Source: Coniella vitis
Lineage: Eukaryota > Ascomycota > Sordariomycetes > Diaporthales > Schizoparmaceae
NCBI GenBank assembly: GCA_011317545.1
Contig: WUJK01000004.1
Span: 2,108,001-2,172,000 of the forward strand
Direction of reading: 5' to 3'
DNA: 64,000 bases
The translations under genes were made by a program, and so were the position numbers. This document shows, piece by piece, positions 36,562-48,100 of this stretch. The first letter of the stretch is position 1; each line of letters starts with the position of its first letter. The notes under the pieces were generated by a model that was not told where the DNA came from, ran no database searches, and saw only the letters and a program-made list of their open reading frames with translations.

Positions 36562-39203
36562 TCACGCCGACGACGCAGCCAGCAGCGCCACACTCAAGTT
36601 AGGCAAGCTGAAGCTAAATGCGCCGCTCTCGTCCGCCGCCAGGCTGCTCGTCGTCGTCACCACAGTCGTCGACCCAATGCTGTTGTAGCTGTAGCCGTCC
36701 GGCGCAGTCAGCACCGTCAAGTTCGCCGTCGCCCCGCTGCTCACGCCGTCAAATGTAACGTTGAAGCCCACGTCCTCGGTGCTATTGTACACGGCCGCCT
36801 TGACATAGTACGTGCTCGTCGTGTTGTCCTCGCCCGCGACCCAGTACGCGGGGCCAAAGTCGTCCGTGGTGGTTGCGGGGAGCGTCGAGGTGAAGGCTGC
36901 GTTTCCAAACAGCTTGAGCACCTCATACGAGGTGCTTTTGACAGTTTGGCTCTGAGATGCCGTGAAGGAGATCAGGTCAGGACTCCATTCGTAGGAGTTC
37001 AAGTTCTGCAACAGTGGACTGGAAAGAAAAAAATCATGTCAGTCAAGTGAGTTTATTCAAGGTAAAAAGGGGGGGGAGAGGGGGGAGGAGGAAATAGCTT
37101 TACTGACGCATAGCTGAAACCAAGTACTCTGTCAGCATTCCTCTCTAGGCCTAGAATAAAGACGGCTTCGGAGACGGAGCCAATCCAATAGGGCCACGGG
37201 CTGTTTGATTGGTGTGGATGATTAGTAACGCGAGACTAACAACAACAACAACACCACCACCACCACCACCACCAGCAAACCATGAGAAAAGGGAAAAGGA
37301 GACTCACTTCTTTGCGTTATTCCAGTTAACACCTTCGTCGACATTGTCGGTATTGTTTTGAACTGAGGTTACAGAAAGTCAGCCTTGATATATATCCTGC
37401 ATGTACTGCTGGCCCGGCACGAGCAACACAATCAAGCAGCCATAACAAGGATCCAACATATGTGTGAGACAAGAAACGACGAGCACACTTACCCACAGCA
37501 AACTCGCCCACTTGAATGGGGTTGCCAGCGGGCACGTTGTCGAAAAAGTCGAATTGTCCGACAAAGTAGTTGGGCAGGGTGTATTGGTGATAGTCTTGCC
37601 CGGCGGATTCGTAGGTCCAGCTCAGGTCCGAGAGCGATTCAAAGATGAGAATGTCGGGATACACAGCAGAGATGGCGTCTGATAACATCGGACCCTCCCC
37701 AAAAAGGAAGGCGTATACATCATTAGTGACTGATCTTGAGAAGGACTTATTGAAAGGGGGGGGGGGGAAGCAGCATTTGTGGAATCCCGCTTACCATAAA
37801 AGGCCGCAAAGCGGTATGAAACGTAGCTTGAGTCGCCGCCATTGAGATTGTCCTCGTTGCCAACCTCGACGTACTTGATGCTAAAGGGCTCCTCGTAGCC
37901 CAGCGCAATACGCACCGCACCCCAGGTCGTCGACGCATCGCCCATGAGGAACTCGAGCTCGTCCAGGGCGCTCTGCACGTACGGTGCCAAGTCGGCCTTG
38001 GAGATGATCTCTTCGTCCAGATACTCTCCTGCCCACACTGCCAAAATGGGCTCTGCATTCAAGTCATTACACCATTGAATGTATTCGATCAAGCCCAGGC
38101 CGTTTGTGTTCTCGTAATCCCTTTTGTCTGCAACGTCAGCTAAACCCGCGCTCTTCAACTCCAATGGGCAAGGACAAAGAGACGAACCACGTGCCGGGAT
38201 AGCCTTCCCTTTGACTCAAATCGCCGATTGTTTCTGTCCAATTCCAGAAGTACGGGCTGGAGAGGCCTTCGAGGTTGTTGCCGCCAGGGATGCGGAAGTG
38301 CGTGGGTTTGAGGGCGACGAGGGCCTCCATGAGGTCGACGCGGTTGCCGTTGGGCCGGTTGTTGTAGGTGGGCGGGAAAAGGCTGATGAGGTTGAAGTTG
38401 AGCGCGTCGCCCTCGCTGGCGTCAAAAGTCAGCACGAGGCTGTTGTTGATGCTCGGGGCATCGGCTGACGGCTGCAGCTCGTAGGTGAACTTGGTCCAGT
38501 TGCCTGCGACCGAGGGCCCTGCAACTGTTGCCGAGGCCAGTGTGATGTTGCTCGTGTCGGACCTGAGGCTGGCTGTGAAGTTGCCAGTGTAGTCGCCGAG
38601 GACGTAGAAGCTTCCCGAGTAGGTGCTCGAGCTGAGGACGTCGACTGTTGGTTGGCGTGGAGAATGTTAGATTCTTTTGTTATAGACTCTGACACATAAG
38701 ATAGCTTTGCTTTAGCAGACGAACAAGAGAAGCATAGACTTACTTCCCCACCATCCTGGGTTCGAAACACCCACAACACCATCCGCAGAGGCAGTGACTT
38801 GGAGAGAAGTAGGCAGAGCCGACGAGAGGGGGGTGCTGAGGTTCTGCAGAGCCAAAGTAGCCGCTCCCACGGCTGTCCAGGGATCAATGACAGACGGGAA
38901 GATGGATGAGCCTTGGAAAGCCCTGTTTTGGATCAACTCGGCGTATCTAGACGTCACGAAGAATAAGAGTCAGTGGGTCTAGTGCCTGATTTCAGCCCAC
39001 TGGAGAGAGAACTGATAATGATACACGAGATGGGACAAAAGCCCTTACATTCCGCCGTCACCACTGTGGTTGATGTCCTCAAACATGAGACCATATTGCA
39101 CCCCAGAGGTGGCATTTCCGCCCGTAGAAGCCACAGAGAGCGTGACAGCCGCGACGCCGCGCGCCGCGAGGGCTGCCGCAGCGAGAAGAAACAGAGGCCC
39201 CAT
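36562..39203 (-). CDS. abfA: secreted alpha-L-arabinofuranosidase, GH51
   Basis: This is an extracellular GH51 enzyme that removes alpha-L-arabinofuranosyl side chains from arabinan and arabinoxylan. Eight exons: 39203-39049, 38946-38744, 38644-38188, 38120-37795, 37678-37493, 37362-37308, 37200-37108 and 37018-36562. They total 1932 nt, or 643 residues, as expected for fungal AbfA. A signal peptide ends near residue 19 (GVAA). Joined exons rebuild INHSGDGGIYAELIQNRAFQ, PGTWDYENTNGLGLIEY and FSYAPLLQNLNSYEW. The acid/base is Glu361 in VGNEDN and the nucleophile Glu439 in VGEFAV. Two splice sites are non-standard in strength: donor GTTCGT of intron 3 and donor GTCAGT of intron 7. Both are needed for family sequence. 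Intron 4 holds a G run. Confidence 0.93.
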
Positions 39204-40090
39204 GGCTCACACGACAGTGTCTGGTAGGTAGATGGGCGGTGGCAAGAAGGAGTGTAGGCAAAGAAGGAGAAAGGGGCAGGGAAAGGGGATCCTTCAACGA
39301 GCACAGGAAGAGGATCTGCGTGGGAATCCCCTCCTTTTTAAACAAAGGTCCACCATATTTTGTCCGCAGACGTTTCCTTTCCTTGCGTTGCCTTGATCTT
39401 TTGTTTTGCTTGTTTCCCTCTTCATCCTTTTTTGATCCGCTGAACCACCGAGGAGAAGAAAAGAATTTTGCCGTCCAATCCAAGCACATCGTCTCTCCAT
39501 GAGTGCCATTGTGCAAACCAACCACCCCCTCCCTCTCTGCCAGGGGATTTGGGGAGGCGCTTCAATGACAAGCCGAGGCGGCCCCGTTGTCCATGTCTTG
39601 GCTCTGCAGTCCGAGTCCCACCGCAGCCCTTGCAGTTGGAGAAGCATTGCGTTTTTCCTGGGCGGTTGCACTCGATAGAGGACATCTCTGCCCGAGGCTT
39701 GGAAGATTGGCCCGTTTGGATCTCGTCCGTCTCTGCCGTACGATACGACACGACCCCACAGTGATCCGGGGAATCGCTGAGGAGGTGCGTGTGGTCGTGA
39801 TGCGGAGAATGTGGAGAATATGGAGAAGTTGGAGAAGTTGGAGAAGTTGGAGATTTGCAGTTGGAGATGGAGGCTGAGGCTTGTTATGCAAAGTGTCGTC
39901 GTGGCTTGGCTCGTCGATCGGCAGTTGTGAGTTCTTCTGACGACTAGGCGCACCAATGGCAGCCACCATCGCCTCGGGAATACTTTTAGATAGTCAAGCA
40001 TCATGTACAATACGAGAATCTTGGTACTATTGCCGAGTAATACTCACATGCCTGTGAGAGAAGAAAAAAAAAAAAAGGAAAGAAAAAACC
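39204..40090. other. intergenic; promoter region of the arabinofuranosidase gene
   Basis: A small minisatellite lies at about 39807-39865, with 9-nt units of GGAGAAGTT repeated three to four times. An A-rich run is at about 40061-40077, next to the 3' end of the amidohydrolase gene. No gene is supported. Confidence 0.5.
39807..39865 (+). repeat. 9-nt minisatellite
   Basis: Units related to GGAGAAGTT repeat in tandem, with degenerate units (GGAGAATAT, GGAGATTTG) at the edges. It lies in the promoter region of the arabinofuranosidase gene. Confidence 0.6.
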
Positions 40091-41317
40091 TCAAAGGCCA
40101 CAGCAACCAACACGACCACCACTCCCACCATCACCACCACTCCCCGTTACCTTGCGCCGCGGCGGTGACCACGGCACTGGCACCCCATCCTGCTTGTAGA
40201 CTTCTCCATCCTTCATCACAAAGCTCACCTTCCTCAACGCCGCCTTGTCCACCCTCGGATCCGTCTCGAGCGCAATCAGATCCGCCCTCGCCCCCTTCTC
40301 AAAGAAGCCAAACCGAAACCCGCTCAACTCCCTGCCGCACGCCTCCCACCCGCCCACCGTGGCCGCCTCGAGCGCATCCTCCACGGACAGCCCAGCATCG
40401 ATCATCAACTCCAGCTCCCGCACATTGTCCCCGTGCGCAAACGTGCCCGTGTCCCCGCCCACCGCAAACCGCACTCCCTTCTCGTACGCCCGCTTGACCC
40501 GCGCAAGCGCCTCTTTGAACTGTCGCTGCGGAAGCCCCAGCTCCAACACCGTCAGCGTCGGCACGTAGATGGTGCCCCTTTGCACCATCTCGTCCAGCAG
40601 GTCCTCGCTCACCACCTGTCCGTGCTCCAGACTCGTCACCCCAGCCCGCACTGCCATCATCGCCCCCGCCAGCGTCCCCGAGTGCGCCGCAACCGGCAGA
40701 CCCTCCACCTTTGCCTCGTCCACAATCGCATCCATCTCCTCCTGCGTATACAGCGGCACCGCAGGGTTGACCTCTGCCTGGTCGGGCGGGAACCGTATCC
40801 CCGCGGCCGGCTGCTGGTCCCTGCCTCCAGCGTGTGCCTGCAACGGCGGGAACCGCATCACGCGCTTGCGATAATCCGCATAGAACTTGATCACGTCCGC
40901 GCCGGCGCCCGCCCGCCGCCGCACCGCCCGCCGCACCCCCCACGGCCCATCCTCGTCGTCCGAGGACGCCGGGAGCACAAGCCCGTGCTGGTTGCGGCTT
41001 TCCGAGCGGATCTCGTATCCCGTGGGCGAGGCCAGCGCGTGTGTGGCGACAAAGAGGCGCGGCCCTGGGATGATGCCGCGGTTGATGCAGTCGCGGAGGT
41101 TGGCGTCGTAGTTTTCCATGGCTTCGCTGCCGAGGTCGCGGTAGGTTGTGTAGCCGGCGAGGAGCGCGTCGCGGACGTGGTTGGTGGCACGAACGGTGCG
41201 TTCGATGATGGACTCGTCGCGGAATTGCTCGGTGGAGGTGCGCTCGCTGTGGGTAGAAGAGGAAGAAAAAAAGACGAGCGTTAGCTGTAAGGCTTTGGCG
41301 ATGCAATGGTCCCTTTT

Positions 41318-41354
<37 letters not shown>

Positions 41355-41643
41355 ATGAGAAACCACCCCGTAGACGTGGGCTTTTCCCACGACCATGATG
41401 GGGTATTTCGTACCTATACGGATGAAGGAAAATATGTGTATGCGCATCAACGAGTCCAGGCATTACAACTTTGCCTCGCAAGTCGATATCCCCCGCGCGC
41501 ATCTCGTCGTCCGAGGCCCTCTCGTAGACATCGACAATGGCTCCCGTCTGCACATCCACGCGAAGTGAGACATTCGTGACGAATTCCTTCTTCGTAGAAT
41601 CGAAGAGAAGGGACGAGTGAATTGTGACGCTTTTACGTATCAT
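40091..41643 (-). CDS. metal-dependent amidohydrolase family protein
   Basis: This is an amidohydrolase-superfamily enzyme, resembling the imidazolonepropionase/prolidase-like branch; the substrate is unknown. Exon 1 is 41643-41414 and exon 2 is 41246-40091, giving 461 residues. The 167-nt intron is phase 2, and splicing rebuilds FLHPYSERTSTEQF. Metal-site residues are visible: HxH at 68-70 (DAHTHI), Lys197 in VIKFYADY, His265 in AAHSGT, His285 in LEHG and Asp342 in GGDTG. There is no signal peptide, so it is probably cytosolic. Exon 2 is very GC-rich, creating long open frames on the opposite strand that I do not consider genes. The intron holds a (CT)n microsatellite. The Gly-rich tail after residue 440 is not typical of the family and could be misread if a small 3' intron exists. 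Confidence 0.85.
41323..41350. repeat. (GA)n microsatellite in an intron
   Basis: About 14 GA units lie inside the intron of the amidohydrolase gene and read as (CT)n on the sense strand. Confidence 0.8.
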
Positions 41644-42659
41644 GATTGGGTTGGTGGCAGATCAATTTGAGCTTCTATCGTGGAAAATGGCTGGGATAGG
41701 GCCTGTTCTTCTTTCTATTGTCAAAAATTCCAGTGTTGGTGGTGTGGCAGAGGAATTGGGACATCTCTTGAGAGGCAGGACGATCAATCACTTCAAGGTG
41801 TACCTTCTTTTTATATATATATATATATCATAATAAATAGATATATCCCGGCCACCTTGTTTCTTATCGGCCCAACCCATCGCCGATTCTGACCTTGGCC
41901 TGCAGAAATGCCCGGCTCCGGCATTGCATCTGTATCTGACAGAAGTAGCTGGCCATGCCGTCTCCATCAGTGATGCAATTCATCCTCTCTTGCTGCACTG
42001 ATCACTGCCGATCGGCCTAATTATGTCCGCACTTGTCCGTGTATGACCACGCGCCGCGACCTGTCCATATATACTCCGCCTCAACACATTTGTACATAGT
42101 ATCATGCCAAGACCGAGTCAAAAGTACCCTGAGCCGCTGCGTGACTTAGCAGGGGCTCGACAGCGCAGGTATCAAGGTATGGAAAAGGGACCGTTCGTGC
42201 TCAGCTATTGGAACAAAACACACGCTATATGCCAGCGCCATGTGCCGCACACCATCAAGATTGGCAGCAAAAGTTGACCAGAAACATGTAAAAGCAAGAT
42301 CCAGTCCTCAATGACACAACCCATCCTACAATAGAGCATGGCAAGTCTGAGCCATAAACCCTAGCAAATGTTGGCATCTCAAATGCTAGAACCGACGTGT
42401 TTGGCTTGTCTTCACAGAAACCTTCAATTCCATTCGACCATCATCTCTTTCCATCGCCTTGTACATCTTCAACTCCAGCCTGCTGAGGGCGCGGTCGTAT
42501 AGCAGATAGAAACGAACAGCCTTATTCACGCGACATCGAGAACAGACTGACCAACGAAATTCCATTATTTGAGGGCATAACAACTCGGCATGCAAGCACT
42601 CAAGCCCTATAGATCGGTCAAAGTCAGCCAGGGAAATCTTGCACAACGGCATCGTGAAC
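41644..42659. other. intergenic; AT repeat; possible extra 3' exon of next gene
   Basis: An (AT)n tract lies at about 41813-41830 and a TACATAGTA at 42093-42101. The part from 42386 to about 42477 could be a final coding exon of the PARP-type zinc-finger gene if its last exon is spliced at a GTGAGT (see findings). Otherwise nothing is recognised. Confidence 0.4.
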
Positions 42660-44264
42660 TCACCTCCTTCTGCCGCGGCGGCTTGAAGGCTGTTCAACCG
42701 CAGCATCACGTCGGGCAGGAGCCTTCCTCGTGCGGCCGCTCTTTCTCTGAGAAACTTCTGGCTCCTCAACGGCATCCTCCGCATCACTAGTGGCCTTGTC
42801 GCCACCTTCTTCATCTTTAGGCTTGACGTCAACGTGTGCCTCGTCTTCGTCCTCCTCCACCTTGGGTTTGGCCTCAGCCTTAGTCGTCGCACGCGATCCA
42901 TTCTTCCTCTGGGCCTTCTTGGGTTGAGGCTTGGATTCCTCTTCGTCATCATCTGGTTGAGTCTTGGCCTGCTGCTTGGCGCGGCCTCTCCTCTTAGGAA
43001 CATCAGGCTCAGGAACAGCCTCGTCCGCCTCTTCAGCCTTGACATCCTCTCCACCGGTCTCTGACTCAGCCTTGGTCTGTTTCTTGGCACGGCCTCTCTT
43101 CTTCGGGACATCTGGCTCGGCAACGGCCTCCGGAGCTTCTTTGGCCGTGGCGTCCTCTCCGTCGGTATCCTGCTCAGCCTTGACTTCTTTCTTGGCGCGG
43201 CCTTTCTTCTTGAGCGCAACAGGCTTAGCCTCTTCCTCATGGTCAGACTCGGGCTGGGGCTTCACCTTCTTGCCCCGACCAGCAGCAGTCTTGACCTTCT
43301 TAGCAGGGGGAGAGTCGCTGTCTTCCTGCTCTGCCTCTTCATTTTCGGCAGCCGCAGCGGCCTTCTTGCCGCGTCCGCGCTTCTTGGGAGCAGCAGCAGC
43401 CTTGGCAGTAGAGCCATCAGCCTCATTGTCGCTCTGGAACGTGTCAGCAACAAGGCACAGCTTAGCCCGCAAAAGATCTGCTCAGTATAGCAAGGAACAA
43501 GTAACTACCTTCTCATCTCCAGCCTTGGCTTTTGTGGTGCGTCCGCGAATACCTCGCTGTCCCAGGACGTTGTAGCCGGGGTCACCGTTGAAATCCTCGT
43601 CGGCAATTTTGCCCTCGATCATAGCGGTGCGAATCTTTGCCTGCAACTCGGGGTGATCACTAGAGTGCGACATTGCCCGTTAATGCCTGATTCACCGCCT
43701 GGAAGAGCCTGAGAAGGAACAAGTGCAATGCAACTTACCCCATCTCGTCATAGCCGTCAATCATGTCAAAGTCGTAGCTGCCATCGTCCTTGACGATGAA
43801 GTCACGCAGATTCTCGAGTTGTTGACCAGAAACGCAGCCCCTTATAAGAGAATGATAGTAGTAAGCACGAGTGAATGGCTAATTTCCAAGGGATGCAAAC
43901 ACTCAATAAAGAAAAAGAGAGGACTTGAGAATACACGTACCAATGCTTGTATGACCAGGACGCATGGTCCTTTACTTCCACCCAAGTGGCGAAGCGCAGC
44001 TCGCCCTTCTTCAGCTTGACAGCCTCACGCTTACAGACCGTGTCCTTGCACACAGCCCTGTTGTTGGGCGAAATCTCTACAGCCGGTTGATCAGCATCGA
44101 TCATTCAAGAACTATCAAGAAACTCATGTGCGATGGGGATGATGGGCAACACGGGGCTAGGTTCGCGCCACGGAAAACACGCGTCGAGATACCAGTCAGT
44201 GTGCCAACAGGGTCCTTGCTGGCTCAGCAGACTTTGCAAACTAACCAATACGGTATTGAGGCAT
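42660..44264 (-). CDS. PARP-type zinc-finger, AT-hook nuclear protein
   Basis: This is a probable DNA-binding nuclear protein of 393 residues. Exons are 44264-44246, 44076-43941, 43840-43739, 43659-43509 and 43433-42660. The 19-nt first exon gives MPQYRI and splices to EISPNNRA, the expected family start. The PARP-type finger is at about residues 7-90, with ligand candidates Cys16, Cys21, His51 and Cys54 (KHWGC); here the first two Cys are four residues apart. It is followed by DHPELQAKIRTAMIEGKIAD, and then from about residue 137 by a Lys/Glu/Ala-rich tail. The tail carries AT-hook-like modules (KKRGRGKK, KKKGRAKK, KKRGRAKK, KRRGRAKQ), three of them in tandem repeats of about 36 residues. 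There is no PARP catalytic domain, so it is not a poly(ADP-ribose) polymerase. The 3' end could include another exon. Confidence 0.83.
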
Positions 44265-45135
44265 AATGGGCCGTGCAATTTCGACTGTCGGTATCGATGA
44301 AAAAGGTTGCTTGGAATTTTTGCAGGCAGGACGAGGGATTGAAAGGCTGGAGAAAACCTGCGCGTCGCTGATATGGAACCTTTTGCTGCAGGCCAGATGA
44401 CGTCTTGTTTGGCTGGAGCTTGACCGATACTACCACCAAGGGCGGAGGCTGGGATCCAACCAACGACCCAGATGCCCCGAAAGATATGTCTCAAACGGAC
44501 AAATGACTAGATGGGGACTCGAGGGCCTTCGCAAAGATACTGTGTCAAGACAGAGATGGCAGAAAATCAGGCATCGGTGGGAGACAAGGGAAAGAGGTCA
44601 GTGAATTGTACCTTCTTTGGTACTATGCACTATGTAAGCAGAAAAGCAGAATGTGCAAAGCCAGGGCTGCAGCAGCAATACGCTACTTCAAGCACCGAGC
44701 CACCGCTGTGCACCCACTGGGACTCCTCGCAGCGCCACAAACGGTACAAGGTTGTGTGTGTACCTTTTTGCAAACCAAGCAAGAGCTACCCAAGATGCAA
44801 GAACTTTGTTAATGGAATTGTCTGTACAATAGAACGACTATGAAATGTATTTATAGCAATGCAGTACTTCTAGTACTGCCTGGCTTACGTAAGTACCTAG
44901 GTACCTGAGCAACATCCGGATCCACAACCGCAACTAGGCGCCTCTACTGCTAAACAAGGAATGAACAGAACGTGTGCTGCCTTCGAATAGCGCTTCAATC
45001 ATCAAAGCAAACGGATACTTAGGTATAGGTCTTACATAAAAACCGCAGCCTCATAGAATATATGCCTGCCAAACACACTCTCACTACAGAGAACCAGAAA
45101 CATACACATCTGCTACCGTCCATACACTATTCCAC
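44265..45135. other. intergenic between two minus-strand genes
   Basis: This contains the 3' region of the ATR-type kinase gene and the promoter of the zinc-finger gene. A TACCTAGGTA palindrome lies at 44894-44903. A 110-codon frame on the plus strand at 44511-44843 has no recognisable domain. Confidence 0.5.
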
Positions 45136-48100
45136 CTACAAGAAAGAGCACCATCCAATGTACATGGACGCCAGGTTCTTCGCATCCGTTGCCTGTCGAA
45201 TCAGTTCCTGTACTTGGCCCTCCACGCCCAGAGGGATGCTCTCGTCGGGTAGCAATCCCATGACCTTCCTCTTGATGCTCTCCACCACGCTCGTCGGGTT
45301 CAGCTTGACAACATCGTGCTTGCGCTTCTTGTCGCGCTGCAAGTCCAACGTAGGATCGTAAATGAAGGCTTCCAAGATGGTCATGAGCGTCTCCTCCTGC
45401 TGCCGCAGAATACTCAGCGTCAGCTCGCTGCACTGTCGGAAGGGCCCCTCGTATCCATAAATTCCCATGGCCGCGACCATATTGTGCGTCAGCCGGAAGG
45501 GAACCCTCTCTGGTTGCGCAAACGTAAGACCCTTGTCAAAGAGGCAGTTGAAATCGACATGGAATACCCCGCCATTGCCTTCTTCAAGAAGAATGTTTTC
45601 ACCATGGCGGTCGCCGAGACCCAGGATCGTGCCGACCATGGACATGACAGCACACGACCGTGTGTACTTGAGCCGGGCAGCAAACCAGCTTGACGGATTG
45701 GGGAACTGCGATATGAACCATGTGGGGAGCACCGGTGGGAACATGCCCAGGATATCCTGTGTGAATAGCGCGAGGTTCTTGTCCGATGAGATGGCCTCCT
45801 TCATCATCTCGGCAATCTGATTGTAGTTTGGAGCAATGCCGCGAGCTCTGTAGATTGCAAGAAGGATGTCCCGCAGTGTCTTGAGCCCGTCCACCCATTC
45901 AATAATACCGCATTCCTCGTTGAGTGGTGTCACGGCGTAGGTGCGAATGTACAGCTGGCGCCGGCTGCATTCTGCATCTCGCTTCAGCGATCGGTTGATC
46001 ATAGCATTGAATTCCATGAGCCGTTGATCGGTGCGCAAGTCATCCTTCGGCTTGATAAGCAGATTGTAATATTTGCCGTCCGTTCCACGTGCTGTTAGTC
46101 GCCGTGGCTTTGCAAGAGATCCGAGGACCAGCACGTCGTCCAGGAACGTTTCGATGGAAATAACGTCCTTGGAAAAGGCCTTGTGCTTCTTGATGCTGTC
46201 GGTCAAGGTGGGGAGAGAGGCAGTCAGGCACTTTTCAACAGGCACCACAAGGGGGCACGGCACGCATTTGGTGTTGAAATGGAGATCGGCAGTGAGGCTG
46301 GCATGAGTCGTCCGGTTACTTTGGAAGTTGCCATTGTTGCACGCCAGAAGCAACTGTTCAGCTAGCTTTTCGCCCATCTTGAAAAGCTGCTTGACATCCA
46401 AAGACGATCCATCAACCTTTTTGCCAGTGCTGTCGCGGAGGTGGGTAAGCAGAGCCATGCCGCGAGTCATCTTGGGACCGTTTTGCGAGGTTGTCATGAT
46501 CGCAAAGAGACCCCACAACGCTTGACGCGGGTAGGCCTCGACGATCTTGATGATAATGTGCTGAATGTAGCTGAATATGTCTGGGTTTGGATGGGTAATG
46601 CGGGCGACAATCTGCGGCATGGCAGTGTAGAAGATGTATGCAGGCATACGTTGCATCACCTTGTAGAAGTACTTATTGAGCTCACGCAATACCGTCCTTC
46701 TCCTCTGCTGCAACTCTCCAGATATCGAAACCTTTCCTGCTGGCGCCTTGTCAACTTTGGCACCCAGATCCATCCAAAGTGTAAGAACGCGAGGCAATGT
46801 CTGGTATAAGTACTTCGTGCCGTAATTAAGCGACCTGAGGTAGTTTTCAATGACCAGCTTTGCCGTTTCTCCAGTCAAGTACTCGTCGCTCTGTTCGTCG
46901 GGAGACAGCGCCTTTTCAGATTCCAGCACCTTCTTGTAATGGCGACCCAGGTAGTAGTGACCCTTCTCCCAAGTCCCATGTGCCTTGGCTGCCTGTTGAT
47001 ATTGCAGGCGAAGAGCGCTCGAGTGCGTCTGTCCGGTTGAGTCTTGCCATTTGGCCAACAGCAAATGTGCTCGGGCTGTCAAGCGATTTCGTTGCGTCTC
47101 CAGGCCCTTGCTCGCCGTAGGAGGTACAGCCTCAAGGTCATATCCAATGAACGAGTCTGTCTGGATAGCATGCTCGAGAATCTGGATAGCCTTGCGGTGA
47201 TGGCCTTCTTTCCACAGAAGCTTTGCATCCTCAATAGTTGCAGATTTATCTCCAAGCTGAGACGCGTGTAGCACCGCGTTGAAGCATTGAGGAAGAGAGT
47301 TGGCTTTGCGAGCGAGTCGTGCGCTTGCAAGCCACAGAGACGAAATATCACCGTCAGTAAACTTTGGCCTAGGATCTAGTCAGTAAAGAAAGGCACCGAA
47401 AGTATAGCTGCGCATGCACCTACCGCATTAGCTCCATTGCAGCCCGACAAACACCCAGCACATATTGCTTATTACTGACATAAGCCCCAAGCATCTCCAG
47501 TCGACGGCTGAGCGAGGTCATTGTCTGTTGTTGGTCGCCCGCAGCCGCGGCATGATTTTGAGCTATAATGTCGAGGTCTGCAAGCACGTGACATTTGAGC
47601 ATGGAATCATGGGCCGCTTGGAGCGAGGCGGTGGCAGGATAAGACATGGAGCAAGCGACTTTCTCCTTCAACTCCTGAATCTGCCGCAAGAACTCGTCTG
47701 TATGGCCCTCCTTGAGCGAGAGAAGAGCTGAACCGACCCCAAGGTCGAACACTTCAAGATGGCTGCCAGCACTGTATGAGACCAGATACTTCTTCAATGT
47801 ATCCCATCTGCTAGTCGCCCAAGCTGCTTCCACTGCAAAGGGTGCAATCTTGTTGACTGTGGCGGCATCGGTCGCCATTCCACTGACGTAATTGAGTAGC
47901 ACATCTAAGAGTATCGGTATAAGCAGTAATACACACCATGAGTAGTCCAAGTAGTATAGAACTTACGATATTGGCCAGACTCTTTGAGGCATGTCAGCAG
48001 GTCAAGCTGTACATCCAGATTGTCCGGATTGTCGGCGAGGAGTACCTCGCACCAAGTCTGTGCTCGAGACCAACGTCCAGCCTTTTTGTGGCTGAGGATT

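Noticed and set aside
40433..41284. 283-codon Arg/His-rich open frame on the plus strand
   Set aside because: Produced by the high GC content of the amidohydrolase exon; the minus-strand frame has all the family motifs.
44511..44843. 110-codon open frame between the zinc-finger and kinase genes
   Set aside because: No domain and no start or splice support; it sits in the expected promoter/terminator gap.
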